Positions 53,581 through 64,000 of a DNA stretch of 64,000 nt are shown here, one piece after another. Position 1 is the first letter of the stretch. The number at the start of each line of letters is the position of its first letter. This stretch comes from Crossaster papposus (lineage: Eukaryota > Echinodermata > Asteroidea > Velatida > Solasteridae). The stretch lies in contig JBAIAA010000455.1 in the NCBI GenBank assembly GCA_037893245.1, forward strand, positions 1 to 64,000. Direction: 5' to 3'. Position numbers and translations under genes: made by a program. The notes under the pieces are model-generated. The model did no database searches and was not told where the DNA came from. It saw only the letters and a program-made list of their open reading frames with translations.

Positions 53581-54622
53581 TTTATTTTTCAACAGAGTCC
53601 CCTCTTACATTAACACACGTAGTCCATCAGTCATGGAGCATGTAATTACCTTCAGTGTAGAAGGCATTGTCTTAGGCCCTCAGAAGGAGATCCACAGAAT
53701 TAATTACGTCATCATCTGAGGCAAAGTGGTGACCACCAAGCTCTTTCTACTTCGGGAAGAGGTAGTAGTCAGAGGGGTGCCAAATCAGGAGAATAGGGCG
53801 GGTGTTGGACCAGTTCAAATCACAGAAATGCCAACCCTCCCGATTTCACCAGAAGGCTCCCGGAAAATCATCTAAACTCCCGACCTTACGGGCACATAAG
53901 ATATCCTCCCGGATTTGCAATATTAATGCGCCTTTTTTTTTTGTATCAGCATTTTGTTTGCTTTCTGCGCACGCGCTGCCGTTCAATGCATTACAGCATG
54001 CACAGTTACCATACCAAGCATGCCGGTGCGGCCTGATGGAGCACTCGGTACACGGCTAGCTGCAACGCGCCTGCATATACTTCTGTAGTAAGCCATTAAC
54101 GTATGCATGGTGCACAGTGATTACAATGAATGTACATGTACATGTGTACATTACATGTGGTACACGCAAGTCACAAGACCGGCGGAAACACAGTTTCGCG
54201 ACTTGACTTTACGTGAAAATCGGACTTCTTTTCCCTTTTGGTTAATCTCTCTCATGTGATCAGTTGCTGTCGTAATTATCATACGTACGCATGCGCAATA
54301 CTACCAATGAGCCTAAATGAAAAAGCAACCAAGCAACTCTGTTCAACGTTCAACATGACGGAGAATATTGTAAAAAGCAAATAAAACGACCTAAAAATGT
54401 ACTTTACAAATCCTCCCTGACAACAGAATTCAAAAGTTGGCATCTCTAAAATCCACATTTCTGGTTGGCAGCCATGGCCACTGTGGTCATGTGGGCTGGA
54501 GCATTGTCCTGGCAGAAGAGCACCCCTCTTGTCAGTTTCCCACTTCAAATCTTTATGATATTCAGGAGATCTGCATAGTATTCCCTGTTGATATTGTGGC
54601 CCTTTTCAAACCTTCTGTGTAA
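53581..54622 (-). pseudogene. Mariner-type transposase relic split by a later insertion
   Basis: On the minus strand 54,622-54,425 reads GVLFCQDNAPAHMTTVAMAA, the mariner catalytic-region motif, and 53,835-53,581 reads IWHPSDYYLFPK... FASDDDVINSVD, ending near GDSVEK. These are consecutive parts of a mariner transposase with several stops. The 590 bp between them (53,836-54,424) is unrelated and bounded by ATGCCAAC facing its complement, so it looks like a second element inserted into the first. Confidence 0.8.
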
Positions 54623-55341
54623 TCACTTAATGTAAAGTTGAACTGCACACAAATTCCGTGAAAAATGTATAGTTCATATTATTCTACCATAAGCTACAAA
54701 CTTATCTTGTACAAATTGATTTGGACAAATGTGACCAGCTCTACAAAAAAAGTGTATTATGTCGCAACAAAAATTGGGTTATATACATGGTTGAAAAACC
54801 CACAATGTAAGCTTTCATTTGGTATATAATAGAGCTCTATAGCCGCTTTTATTTTAAAAATATGACGTGTTTACATATTTATTACTTCCTTGGAGTTCAA
54901 ATAACACAACTTAGAAAACGGGCTTTGAAATAGCCGGCTCTGTTGTACTACAACAGAACGATGTACACAAAATGGTATTTGTTCCCACTTTAATCATCAA
55001 AATCAACATTTCTTTGAATGAAACCTGAAACTGTAGGTATTGAAGATGTCATTCATGACAACAAATCACTTTTGTATGAAATGTTTACCCTCTCAACATT
55101 GAGCGGGCCATTACATGATAGTGCACAGCGCGACTTAATACACCTTTTTGTAGAACCGGTCACAAATATGCATAAAAAAGCAGTATGTGAAGTAATGAAA
55201 ACCATGTGCAGGACCAGATTCCTCGTCACTGAATACAGATACTTTTTTTTGTACAGTTATTTGTTGGTTGTGATCCATTGCAATTATCTTCACTTCAATA
55301 CTAAACTGTAATGCCACAAATTTCTACAATTGATACAATAG

Positions 55342-55477
55342 GTTCTGACAGGCCCAACCCCGTCGAGTGTCCCATAGGACTGCACTGCCCAGCGGGCTCC
55401 CCGGATCCCAAGGCCTGCCTGGCCGGTTACTACACGGACCGAACCACGCAGTATGAATGCAAGATATGCCCCAGAGG
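55342..55477 (+). CDS. GCC2/GCC3 gene, exon 12
   Basis: Acceptor caattgatacaatag (phase 1) and donor AGAGG|GTGAGC (phase 2). Encodes GSDRPNPVECPIGLHCPAGS and CLAGYYTDRTTQYECKICPR; open. Confidence 0.85.
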
Positions 55478-56252
55478 GTGAGCGTCATCATCTGTTGTTT
55501 TGTCAATTATTGCTTTCAGGTTGTGGCCAATTTGGCTGATTAACGATAAAACAACCAAATTACTGTGAAATCCCCTGCTTGACTATAAGTAAATAACAGT
55601 CTCAAACATCCTGTGAAATCGCGGCACCTGGTGTGCTGTCATTCTCATGGAAAGTGAAATGTTTGTATTATATAGGTGATTCGCAGATATAGCCATCCAA
55701 AGTCAAAATATGGAGGGGTGGTCAATTTTAAGATTTTGCGCAATTTGGAAAACCTAAAGTCCTCCTCTACATATTTCCATTTTTTAGGTGCGATAATCGG
55801 GAATCTCTTAAATTACACTATTTTGCATAGTGTTTGCGCAGTTTAAGTGTTTGGATTAAAGTCCGTTATTGGTCTAATTAACGCGGTAATCAAATTAGGT
55901 CCTCGTAACTATTTCACAGTCTCGAAATTTGGATATTTTGTTGTTTATGCAATAGTTTCGTATGTGTGGAAATCTTCAAAAAAAAAAAATGATTAGAACA
56001 GAGCTGTTGCTATGCTCAACCAAACCTTACTTGTCCTGTTTTACAATCTTTTGCGTGTTTTGTGGACATTTAATCTAAAACAATTTCTGCTTATTAGATT
56101 CTTATTTAACTTTTTTTTTGTTTTAATTTTTCAAGAAGGACCTTTTAGAAGTATGACAAAGAACTGTTCCATTATTTTTTCAATTTTGGTTTCTATCCAA
56201 ATCATCATTTAAATTGTTTTTCTTTCATTTTTCTGATATTGTCGTACAACAG

Positions 56253-56409
56253 TTTCTACTGCCTGCCAGAGAATGAAACAGTCGGGAACCCAGACCTACA
56301 GCCAGGCATCACTGACTGCCCTGCTGGTTACTTCTGCACCAATGGCACCGGTCTAGATTGGAGTACCTTCCCAGCCGGTACATACAGTAACCAGACCAAC
56401 TTGTACAAT
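56253..56409 (+). CDS. GCC2/GCC3 gene, exon 13 (last recognised)
   Basis: Acceptor gatattgtcgtacaacag (phase 2, completing Gly). Encodes FYCLPENETVG ... CPAGYFCTNG ... PAGTYSNQTNLYN. Likely donor AAT|GTAACC at 56409; otherwise the frame runs 9 more codons to TAA. The expected Cys before PAGTYS is Phe. No further exon was found in the next 7.6 kb. Confidence 0.75.
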
Positions 56410-56562
56410 GTAACCGTGACTAACATGTCTGTCTAATGTCACCCCTGTTAATCCAGTTGAAATATTTTTAGTATTCCTACTTTTTCTACTTTTTCTATCT
56501 GGCTCCTATTTTTCTCCTATTTTTCGTACTATGTGACCGGTCACTCTCCCCATTATCCACAC

Positions 56563-56800
56563 TTAAAGGTATAATACACCATTGGTAACTGCTTGAATTA
56601 TCAGGAATGGGTGGATTTGGGGGAGTTGGTTGTATTTTATAGTAAATAGTATAGTTTTTTTTATAGTATAGTTTAATCGACCTGTCTGAAGTTCTACAAT
56701 CATGGATGCTGAGAAAAGAGCAAGGAAAATGGCGTTCGTTTTCAACCGGCGTTGGGCAGTTGTTCTTTTTGTTCTTGTTCTTGTAATCCTGCCAGTGGTC
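56563..56800. mobile_element. TTAA-type MITE, copy 3 (right end not defined)
   Basis: TTAA AGGTATAATACACCATTG start and internal words ctgcttgaattatcaggaat and catggatgctgagaaaagag shared with the copies at 27.4 and 49.0 kb. Its tail holds ggcgcgaattggttaaa, resembling the foldback element at 30.3 kb. Confidence 0.7.
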
Positions 56801-57819
56801 TCGGTAACTTGAAATAATCCGGCGCGAATTGGTTAAACATGCACATTTTATCTAATATCCACATTTTATAGAGTCTGACATTCACGCTTACACAGGATCA
56901 TACTGATCGTTATCTGGATTGTTAAGGCTAAAACAAACGGCCCTAATATATGATTGTATAACTTGTCTCATTTGAAAACTTGAAGTCCAATTGCAATCAA
57001 ACTTGGGTCATAGATGCAATATGGAAACAGCCATGTGGGGGTCACGTGCTGAGTGAAAAAGGTCATTGAGGTCAAGTTGTAAAATAGAGATATCGCGAAA
57101 ATCATGGTTCGAGAACCGCCTTGTCTCTTTTTAGTAACCAATATCAGGCATGAGAATTCCCCGCCGTTCCGCGGTTTCCCGCTTTTTGGAGGCCAAAATA
57201 TGTCCTCTCCGAGTTCAATGTGAATCCGGTTTAAAATTGGGGGGGGGGGGGGGGGGGTAGAGTTGGTTTAGGGTGATTTTTTTTTTAAAGAGAAATTGTG
57301 GAAATATCATTGCTGCAATGCCCCGAGATCGGCACTTTTAAATGCGCACGCGATTTCACGCAACGATCAGCACACAGCCTGCGGTTAACGTACATGTACA
57401 TAATGATGATTTAGCACTCAGCAGCGCTGCATGACATGTACAATAGCAATAAAAAGCTGTCCTGTGGACGTTTTCTAAACGTTTTTTTCGTCTACGTTCC
57501 GGCTTCATGCAATTCACCATCCGAACTACACAGTGCGGAGCATTCAAAACGACTAGAAAAAAGACTAGGGGGTGTCGCAATTGAGCAATTAAGAAAAACC
57601 CTCTCTGGGTGCGATCGCTCCATGTGTATGATACTGCAGTGATACATGTATCGGCAAAGTAAACCTCATGCGATATTGTGACGATCCCCTACAAATATAC
57701 AGCGTTTGGAAATGCTGTTGCTGATTGAGCAGCCATCGTGTTAACGCTTATTTGTGTACGTGAAAGAAAAACAGTTATAGTAAAATTATCGTGAAATATC
57801 GGAGGCATCCGACTTCAAA

Positions 57820-58062
57820 ATGCCGAGATTTTTGGATAGAAATGAAGAATACTTCATACGGGAGTCGGATAAAGGTGTCAAAGAAAAACGGAAGTGGTCT
57901 TGGTTAGAGGCCGATGTGGATATTAAACTGCCTGGTAAAAGTGGTATTGCCAATAAAGTAAAGTGCAATCTCGGCGAGTTCGCCAAAAAGGTAGATATAC
58001 CAGGGAAGTCGATGTGCACGCTTTGCAATAAACTGATCATGTTACCACAGCGGAACATGTAA
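57820..58062 (+). CDS. Hypothetical 80-residue protein or exon with CxxC finger start
   Basis: The frame from ATG 57820 has the charged N-terminus MPRFLDRNEEYFIRES, KWSWLEADVD and CTLCNKLI, the first half of a possible zinc finger. A GT occurs within the final codons (catGTAAAT), so it could be a first exon whose partner was displaced by the palindrome 100 bp downstream. Similar wording occurs at 8034-8180. Family not identified. Confidence 0.35.
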   Translation: MPRFLDRNEEYFIRESDKGVKEKRKWSWLEADVDIKLPGKSGIANKVKCNLGEFAKKVDIPGKSMCTLCNKLIMLPQRNM

Positions 58063-59975
58063 ATCTAGTGAATATAAGGACAAATTATGTCATTTTGATA
58101 CAGTTTGTATTTTAGTACTTGAGTCTGAGGTGAATCAGAATGATATTGGTTTTTGTTATAGTCCGTGGGCCAGAGGGGGCTACCGTGCACCCCCCCTATG
58201 ATCCTACTTCTTGGGTGTCATCTTGTTCATTGGGATCCATAATATCAGAAAAAAGATGTTCCCAAGAAAAAAACTCATTTGGACACTGTTTTTTTGCTCC
58301 TTATTTGAAGATATGTAAAAATTTCAGTTTTTCGTGTTTTGAACACTTTCTTAGGGTTCGTGAATTATGTGCTTACATTTTACCCTGTTTCTCAGCAGAT
58401 ATAACTCTAATCTCCACCAAATCAATACACAATCTTCATAAATCATACAACAATGGGTAGACAAAATTATTTTAATATGTTTTATTGTCTTCTATTATTA
58501 ATGACATCATAAATTTGCATATAATTAAATATGCACATTTTCATCTCAAAATCTGTCAAAATCACCTGGAAGTTGTATTTTGTCTGCTATAATCATGAAA
58601 TAAGTTTGCTAACCCCCTAATTTCGTGTAAAATTATTCATTGATATGTTATCTGATGTTTCCTGCAAAAAAAATAGTATCAGTCAACTCGTAATTAACCC
58701 CCTCCCCCGCATTACGGTTACTACATTCTGTATATTTAATGCACATTCAATCACAGTTTCTGTTTATAAGAACAAAAGCTCGACAAGCAGTATTTTAATG
58801 ACTGTTAGGGCTAGCCTGTTAACATTAAACTAAATCAAATCAAATTCCAGTTCTCCTGAGAATACACATAACATATGCACACTATTTGAAATGCAATGTA
58901 CTTTCTTTTCCCTTTATGATATCATGAAGGGAAGTACTCTGTACATCTTTGTTATTGTGAAGTAAAATGATATATAAAATGACAGTGATCTTCTTTCACT
59001 GTCCGTAGGATGATTTCTATTCCTATTATGTTTATAAATTCAATACAGTATATTACCGCATACAATATGGCTTTTTGATAGTTATAAACATGTATCAGTC
59101 TGAAAGGGGGGCTCAGACCAAGCCAACTTATTCAACTGTTGGTCATTAATCGCATTATATGCTATAACACAGGGTTGATGATTATACAAACGAATGAATG
59201 AACGTATACGGGGTGCAGTTTCATGAATTTCAACTGACATGACACACTGAGCAAAACCAATCAGTGAATGAATCTGATTATAATCATGGTATATAACAAA
59301 GACTGATATTTAAATGTTTAACAACACCTTAAATGCACTACGTTTCTATATTTCTATTCATACTTTTTCAGAAACACAGGTACATTTTTTCACTAGCACA
59401 AAATATTATGTAACTGCAACAGTGACAGAATGTTTTCCTCAAGTCCTTCATTCAAGGATAAACACATAAATGGCTTATCAAACTCAAATTTAAGGATGAC
59501 ATAATGAGTATTGTTGAAACTTTGCGTTCTTTGAAAATACATTTTAACGATGTGACCACTTTGGTGTCGACAATCTTTCTAGTTAATATTATGCAGTTAT
59601 CTGTTTATCGTACATAATGTACATTTATTATTTCAAGACGGAAGAATCAAGGGAAAGAAAATTAGATATCACAAGAAATCATTACTGAAATTCCTTATAC
59701 AGCATTGAGTGTCCTTCAGTTATAAGTGATAGAACATATATATATTTTTAATCAACTCTTGTTTACATGAATGGAGTAAAGGTGTAAGGAAGTAAACACC
59801 TACACGTGACAAAACTAACAGCACGTGATCTTTCTGTGTTGAACCAGATTTATATTGCTAATATTTACTTAAAATTTGATGGTTTGTCATTTTCTATGGG
59901 GCATGTTATTAACATTAATTATCACAAAAGCAAAACATGTCATACTGTACTACTGAAACAAATAATGAAGCCTTT

Positions 59976-60866
59976 TCAGACTTCATCTTCGCTATCTGCG
60001 TCTTTGTCCGAGTCATAGTACTGGACATCATGATCTGAATCGTAGTCGTCATCACTTGAGTCATCGTCTCCCATACAGTCAAGAACATCTACCAACCTTG
60101 GGGGCAGAATGTCTCTCGTTGACCATAGTGGTTCTAATTTGTCTAAATTCTTTGTCCAACCATGACCATCTGTAGGTGGTGGAACGATGGGTTTAGGCTC
60201 ATGAGCCCTCTTCCATATCGCCACCTGGTAGTTCACTCTCCTGATGTGTTGTTGAAGACTGTCCTTGCATGGAGGAAATAAAGACAAGTCTACGTGGACC
60301 GACTTGCTGATTTTCTCTCCATCACTTTTACACTTTTTCTTCATCAGAGCAAATCTAGCCTCATCTACATCAGTAAACCTTGGTTTCCCATACAGGGCAC
60401 ATGTAAATTCCTCCAGGTTGGACATCAACTCCTCTGGTACAGTCCACGAATCACCAAGTCCTGCAAGAGGTTTGACAAATTTGTTGCGTTGCTGCAACAG
60501 TTTGATAGGCTTGACTTTGCCAATTCCTTTAAAGGCGCTTGTGGAGTCACAGCCTGAGAAAGCATGTAGTCCAAGGAGTGCTGTGCAATATTCAGGGGAG
60601 GACTGCTTGGCAAAATGAGTGACATCAATGAGCCGCTGCTTGCTTCCTCTCTCTGTGTGGAAGAGTAATGTGATGTCTGGAGTGAGATGCGCGTAATGAA
60701 GCAATATGAAAAATATATCGGTGTCTGGGCTTTTGATCTGCACATTAGCCATGTCATGCTCACTCCAGACATCCAGAATAACTTGAATAAGTTGTTTCTT
60801 ATTCTCATCATTCGTTAGGAACTGCTTCCAGTCAGGTGGTCTTTTGGTTTTGCCTCCTGTAATCAT
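59976..60866 (-). pseudogene. FEN/XPG-like nuclease, left-arm copy, internally deleted
   Basis: 296-codon open frame whose ATG (60866) is internal to the parental gene. It contains an acidic PIN-type strand (PDTDIFFILLHYAHL) and an H3TH-like motif (HAFSGCDSTSAFKGIGKVK), the signature arrangement of flap/XPG-type 5' nucleases (GCDxxxxxGIG). The C-terminus is very acidic (DDDSSDDDYDSDHD). Compared with the right arm it lacks an in-frame 58-codon segment (after SEHDMA), and it lacks the N-terminal part that lies in the spacer. Unlikely to be functional alone. Confidence 0.7.
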
Positions 60867-60936
60867 CCTCTTCTCTGCACACCCACGCCGTGTCCGGCAA
60901 GGGCTTCTGCGGTTGAGGGCCAGGGAATATCTTTAG

Positions 60937-62117
60937 ACTCTTCAAATGCACACAACTTGATCTACGAGAAATCATGAAATATTCTTTGATCCTGTTCCCT
61001 ACTCAATTGGAACATCAGACAACTTCTTTGCTAAGACAGATAAAGCTAAGGGCCTACACTGTATCTTCTGAAGGATGTAGAGAACTCGCAACCTCCACCC
61101 ACTGACAAGACCTTGGTAGTGGAAGATGGTAATGCTGTTTTCTACTACCTAAAAGAGATGCCTGCAAACTTCCACGATATTTGCATCAAAATTCACAATG
61201 TAGTGTCATCCAAATGCGATGTCATCTTCAGCACAGACATGTACAAGCCAGACTCTGTGAAGTCAAGTGAACGGACGGACACGGCGTGGGTGTACAGAGA
61301 AGAGGATAATTACAGGAGGCAAAACCAAAAGACCACCTGACTGGAAGCAGTTCCTAACGAATGATGAGAATAAGAAACAACTTATTCAAGTTATTCTGGA
61401 TGTCTGGAGTGAGCATGACATGGCTAAGAGGCTGTATGGGAAAAAGATGATATTCATCAAAGGAGAAGCCCAACTGCTCACTTCTCAGAATGGGAGAGAG
61501 ACACTGCGTTCTGAGATTCCATCTTTCAACTCAACCCAAGAAGTAACAGATTCACGCGTGATCCTCTACTGCCAATACGATAAGGAGCAAGGCTATGATC
61601 ATGTGCAGATCAAAAGCCCAGACACCGATATATTTTTCATATTGCTTCATTACGCGCATCTCACTCCAGACATCACTCTTCCACACAGGGAGAGGAAACA
61701 AGCAGCGGCTCATTGATGTCACTCATTTTGCCAAGCAGTCCTCCCCTGAATATTGCACAGCACTCCTTGGACTACATGCTTTCTCAGGCTGTGGTCCACG
61801 TAGACTTGTCTTTATTTCCTCCATGCAAGGACAGTCTTCAACAACACATCAGGAGAGTGAACTACCAGGTGGCGATATGGAAGAGGGCTCATGAGCCTAA
61901 ACCCATCGTTCCACCACCAACAGATGGTCATGGTTGGACAAAGAATTTAGACAAATTAGAACCACTATGGTCAACGAGAGACATTCTGCCCCCAAGGTTG
62001 GTAGATGTTCTTGACTGTATGGGAGACGATGACTCAAGTGATGACGACTACGATTCAGATCATGATGTCCAGTACTATGACTCGGACCAAGACGCAGATA
62101 GCGAAGATGAAGTCTGA
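60937..62117 (+). pseudogene. FEN/XPG-like nuclease, spacer plus right-arm copy, frame-shifted
   Basis: Starts in the unique spacer with LFKCTQLDLREIMKYSL, VPYSIGTSDNFFAKT and VVEDGNAVFYYLKEMP (an N-terminal PIN-like region with an acidic residue) and ...KPDSVKSSER. Frame breaks: several in the spacer; an acgg duplication at about 61271-61278, exactly at the arm boundary; a 5-bp loss near 61,676; and a 248-bp deletion that removes the H3TH motif after HAFSGC. It retains the 58 codons missing from the left arm. The acidic tail ends at TGA 62115-62117. Confidence 0.75.
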
Positions 62118-63823
62118 AAAGGCTTCATTATTTGTTTCAGTAGTACAGTATGACATGTTTTGCTTTTGTGATAATTAATGTTAATAACATGCCCCATAGA
62201 AAATGACAAACCATCAAATTTTAAGTAAATATTAGCAATATAAATCTGGTTCATCACTTATAACTGAAGGACACTCAATGCTGTATAAGGAATTTCAGTA
62301 ATGATTTCTTGTGATATCTAATTTTCTTTCCCTTGATTCTTCCGTCTTGAAATAATAAATGTACATTATGTACGATAAACAGATAACTGCATAAGATTAA
62401 CTAGAAAGATTGTCGACACCAAAGTGGTCACATCGTTAAAATGTATTTTCAAAGAATGCAAAGTTTCAACAATACTCATTATGTCATCCTTAAATTTGAG
62501 TTTGATAAGCCATTTATGTGTTTATCCTTGGATGAAGGACTTGAGGAAAACATTCTGTCACTGTTGCAGTTACATAATATTTTGTGCTAGTGAAAAAATG
62601 TACCTGTGTTTCTGAAAAAGTATGAATAGAAATATAGAAACGTAGTGCATTTAAGGTGTTGTTAAACATTTAAATATCAGTCTTTGTTATATACCATGAT
62701 TATAATCAGATTCATTCACTGATTGGTTTTGCTCAGTGTGTCATGTCAGTTGAAATTCATGAAACTGCACCCCGTATACGTTCGTTCATTCGTTTGTATA
62801 ATCATCAACCCTGTGTTATAGCATATAATGCGATTAATGACCAACAGTTGAATAAGTTGGCTTGGTCTGAGCCCCCCTTTCAGACTGATACATGTTTATA
62901 ACTATCAAAAAACCATATTGTATGCGGTAATATACTGTATTGAATTTATAAACATAATAGGGATAGAAATCATCCTACGGACAGTGAAAGAAGATCACCG
63001 TCATTTTAGATATCATTTTACTTCACAATAACAAAGATGTACAGAGTACTTCCCTTCATGATATCATAAAGGGAAAAGAAAGTACATTGCATTTCAAATA
63101 GTGTGCATATGTTATGTGTATTCTCAGGAGAACTGGAATTTGATTTGATTTAATTTGATGTTAACAGGCTAGCCCTAACAGTCATTAAAATACTGCTTGT
63201 CGAGCTTTTGTTCTTATAAACAGGAACTTTGATTGAATGTGCATTAAATATACAGAATGTAGTAACCGTAATGCGGGGGAGGGGGTTAATTACGAGTTGA
63301 CTGATACTATTTTTTTGCAGGAAACATCAGATAACATATCAATGAATAATTTTACACGAAATTAGGGGGTTAGCAAACTTATTTCATGATTATAGCAGAC
63401 AAAATACAACTTCCAGGTGATTTTGACAGATTTTGAGATGAAAATTTGCATATTTAATTATATGCAAATTTATGACGTCATTAATAATAGAAGACAATAA
63501 AACATATTAAAATAATTTTGTCTACCCATTGTTGTATGATTTATGAAGATTGTGTATTAATTTGGTGGAGATTAGAGTTATATCTGCTGAGAAACAGAGT
63601 AAAATGTAAGCACATAATTCACGAACCCTAAGAAAGTGTTCAAAACACGAAAAACTGAAATTTTTACATATCTTCAAATAAGGAGCAAATAAACAGTGTC
63701 CAAATGAGTTTTTTTTCTTGGGAACATCTTTTTTCTGATATTATGGATCCCAATGAACAAGATGACACCCAAGAAGTAGGATCATAGGGGGGGTGCACGG
63801 TAGCCCCCTCTGGCCCACGGACT
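62118..63823. repeat. Non-coding outer part of the right arm
   Basis: Mirror image of 58160-59975, AT-rich, with no gene. The outermost ~35 bp is GC-rich (gggggtgcacggtagccccc), with small internal inverted words. Confidence 0.8.
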
Positions 63824-64000
63824 GCGAAGACGGGTTTGTGCGCGATCGCCGGTTTTGAACGGTTCAAAAATTTTTCCACGCACAACGTGCGCGATTATAC
63901 GCAGTTTATGCGCAGTTTGTACGTAGTTTGGACGTGGAAGGTGCGTGATATGTCCGTGTTCTGTCAGTGTTCCGTCAGTGCTTGTGCGTCAGGAACTGGC
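63824..64000. other. Right flank, nothing recognised
   Basis: 177 bp with CG-rich words (gcgcgatcgccgg, cacgcacaacgtgcgcg) and gcagttt/gtagttt repeats. No gene. Confidence 0.5.

Larger units (their letters stand above)
26566..56409 (+). pseudogene. GCC2/GCC3 (ephrin-receptor-like) Cys-rich module gene, partial, damaged or mis-assembled
   Basis: At least 13 exons encode roughly 1,030 residues of repeated modules of the form CPAGTY..-CxPCxxGxYC-GxxxP, typical of GCC2/GCC3 or ephrin-receptor-like repeats in large secreted or membrane proteins of marine invertebrates. Many NxT/S sites suggest an extracellular protein. Most introns are phase 1, some are phase 2 or 0, and the junctions join modules correctly, so the exon chain is real. 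No start codon, signal peptide, transmembrane segment or last exon is visible; the gene is open at both ends. Lesions: TGA at 27309-27311; a MITE inside exon 2; a phase mismatch between exons 3 and 4; an extra A near 36937-36941; a missing G near 52292. Either a pseudogene or a functional gene with homopolymer errors plus a polymorphic insertion. Ligand and function unknown. Confidence 0.75.
58160..63823. mobile_element. Giant palindrome: 2.5-2.7-kb inverted arms with FEN/XPG-like nuclease gene copies
   Basis: The outer ends are AGTCCGTGGGCCAGAGGGGG and its exact complement. The left arm is 58160-60896, the unique spacer 60897-61275 and the right arm 61276-63823. The arms match closely apart from scattered substitutions and three larger indels: about 120 bp present only in the left arm near 59,728-59,845; 248 bp only in the left (60301-60548); 174 bp only in the right (61428-61601). 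The flanks show no convincing target duplication. It could be a DNA transposon with very long TIRs or an inverted duplication of a transposon's 3' half. Confidence 0.85.

Noticed and set aside
55018..55311. 97-codon ORF before exon 12 as an additional exon
   Set aside because: Lacks the Cys-rich module pattern, and exon 11 already joins exon 12 in phase.
59976..60866. Intact single-copy nuclease gene on the minus strand
   Set aside because: The frame is open but lacks the N-terminal region and a 58-codon internal segment present in the other arm.

Overview
The window is from an animal nuclear genome. The evidence is GT-AG introns separating phase-1 exons of an extracellular Cys-rich protein, a replication-type histone H2A gene structure with a 3' stem-loop, and metazoan-style transposons (DIRS-like and Ty3/gypsy retroelements, a LINE tail, tRNA-derived SINEs, mariner, and hAT-, Harbinger-, piggyBac- and MULE-like nonautonomous elements). 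The mixture fits a marine invertebrate, probably a deuterostome (hemichordate, echinoderm or cephalochordate type). This is an inference; no single marker settles the species.

Layout. 0-10.5 kb has no intact gene: a satellite built on a self-complementary 12-mer, MITEs, SINE-like elements, a decayed DIRS reverse-transcriptase fragment and a 41-bp minisatellite. 10.5-16.0 kb is a nearly complete tyrosine-recombinase retrotransposon with split direct repeats (A1 - gag - RT/RNase H - B1A2 - YR - B2). 16-18.7 kb is intergenic and holds a foldback element with a 9-bp target duplication. 18.77-23.44 kb is a complete, apparently recent Ty3/gypsy element on the minus strand, with identical 160-bp LTRs, a 5-bp TSD and one 1315-codon gag-pol frame. 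25.9-56.4 kb is one large plus-strand gene made of GCC2/GCC3 (ephrin-receptor-like) Cys-rich modules in at least 13 exons. Its ninth visible intron is about 14.3 kb long and contains 8.6 kb of tandem arrays (8-bp, 17-bp, T-rich and 16-bp units), a foldback element carrying telomere-like repeats, and a histone H2A pseudogene. 58.16-63.82 kb is a giant palindrome with arms of 2.5-2.7 kb; each arm carries a damaged copy of a FEN/XPG-like nuclease gene.

How the parts relate. The only host gene with clear coding exons is the GCC2/GCC3-module gene, and it runs off both visible ends (no start, signal peptide, membrane anchor or terminal exon seen). It shows several lesions: an in-frame TGA, a TTAA-flanked MITE inside an exon, a +1 and a -1 homopolymer slip, and a phase mismatch. 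It is therefore either a decaying gene or a real gene with assembly errors. The histone H2A copy has two stops, both explained by CGA-to-TGA changes. The rest of the window is mobile or tandemly repeated DNA. The most unusual structures are the nuclease palindrome, the block-wise homogenised satellite in which three reading frames stay open for more than 5.2 kb, and the unusual order of the split-repeat retroelement.
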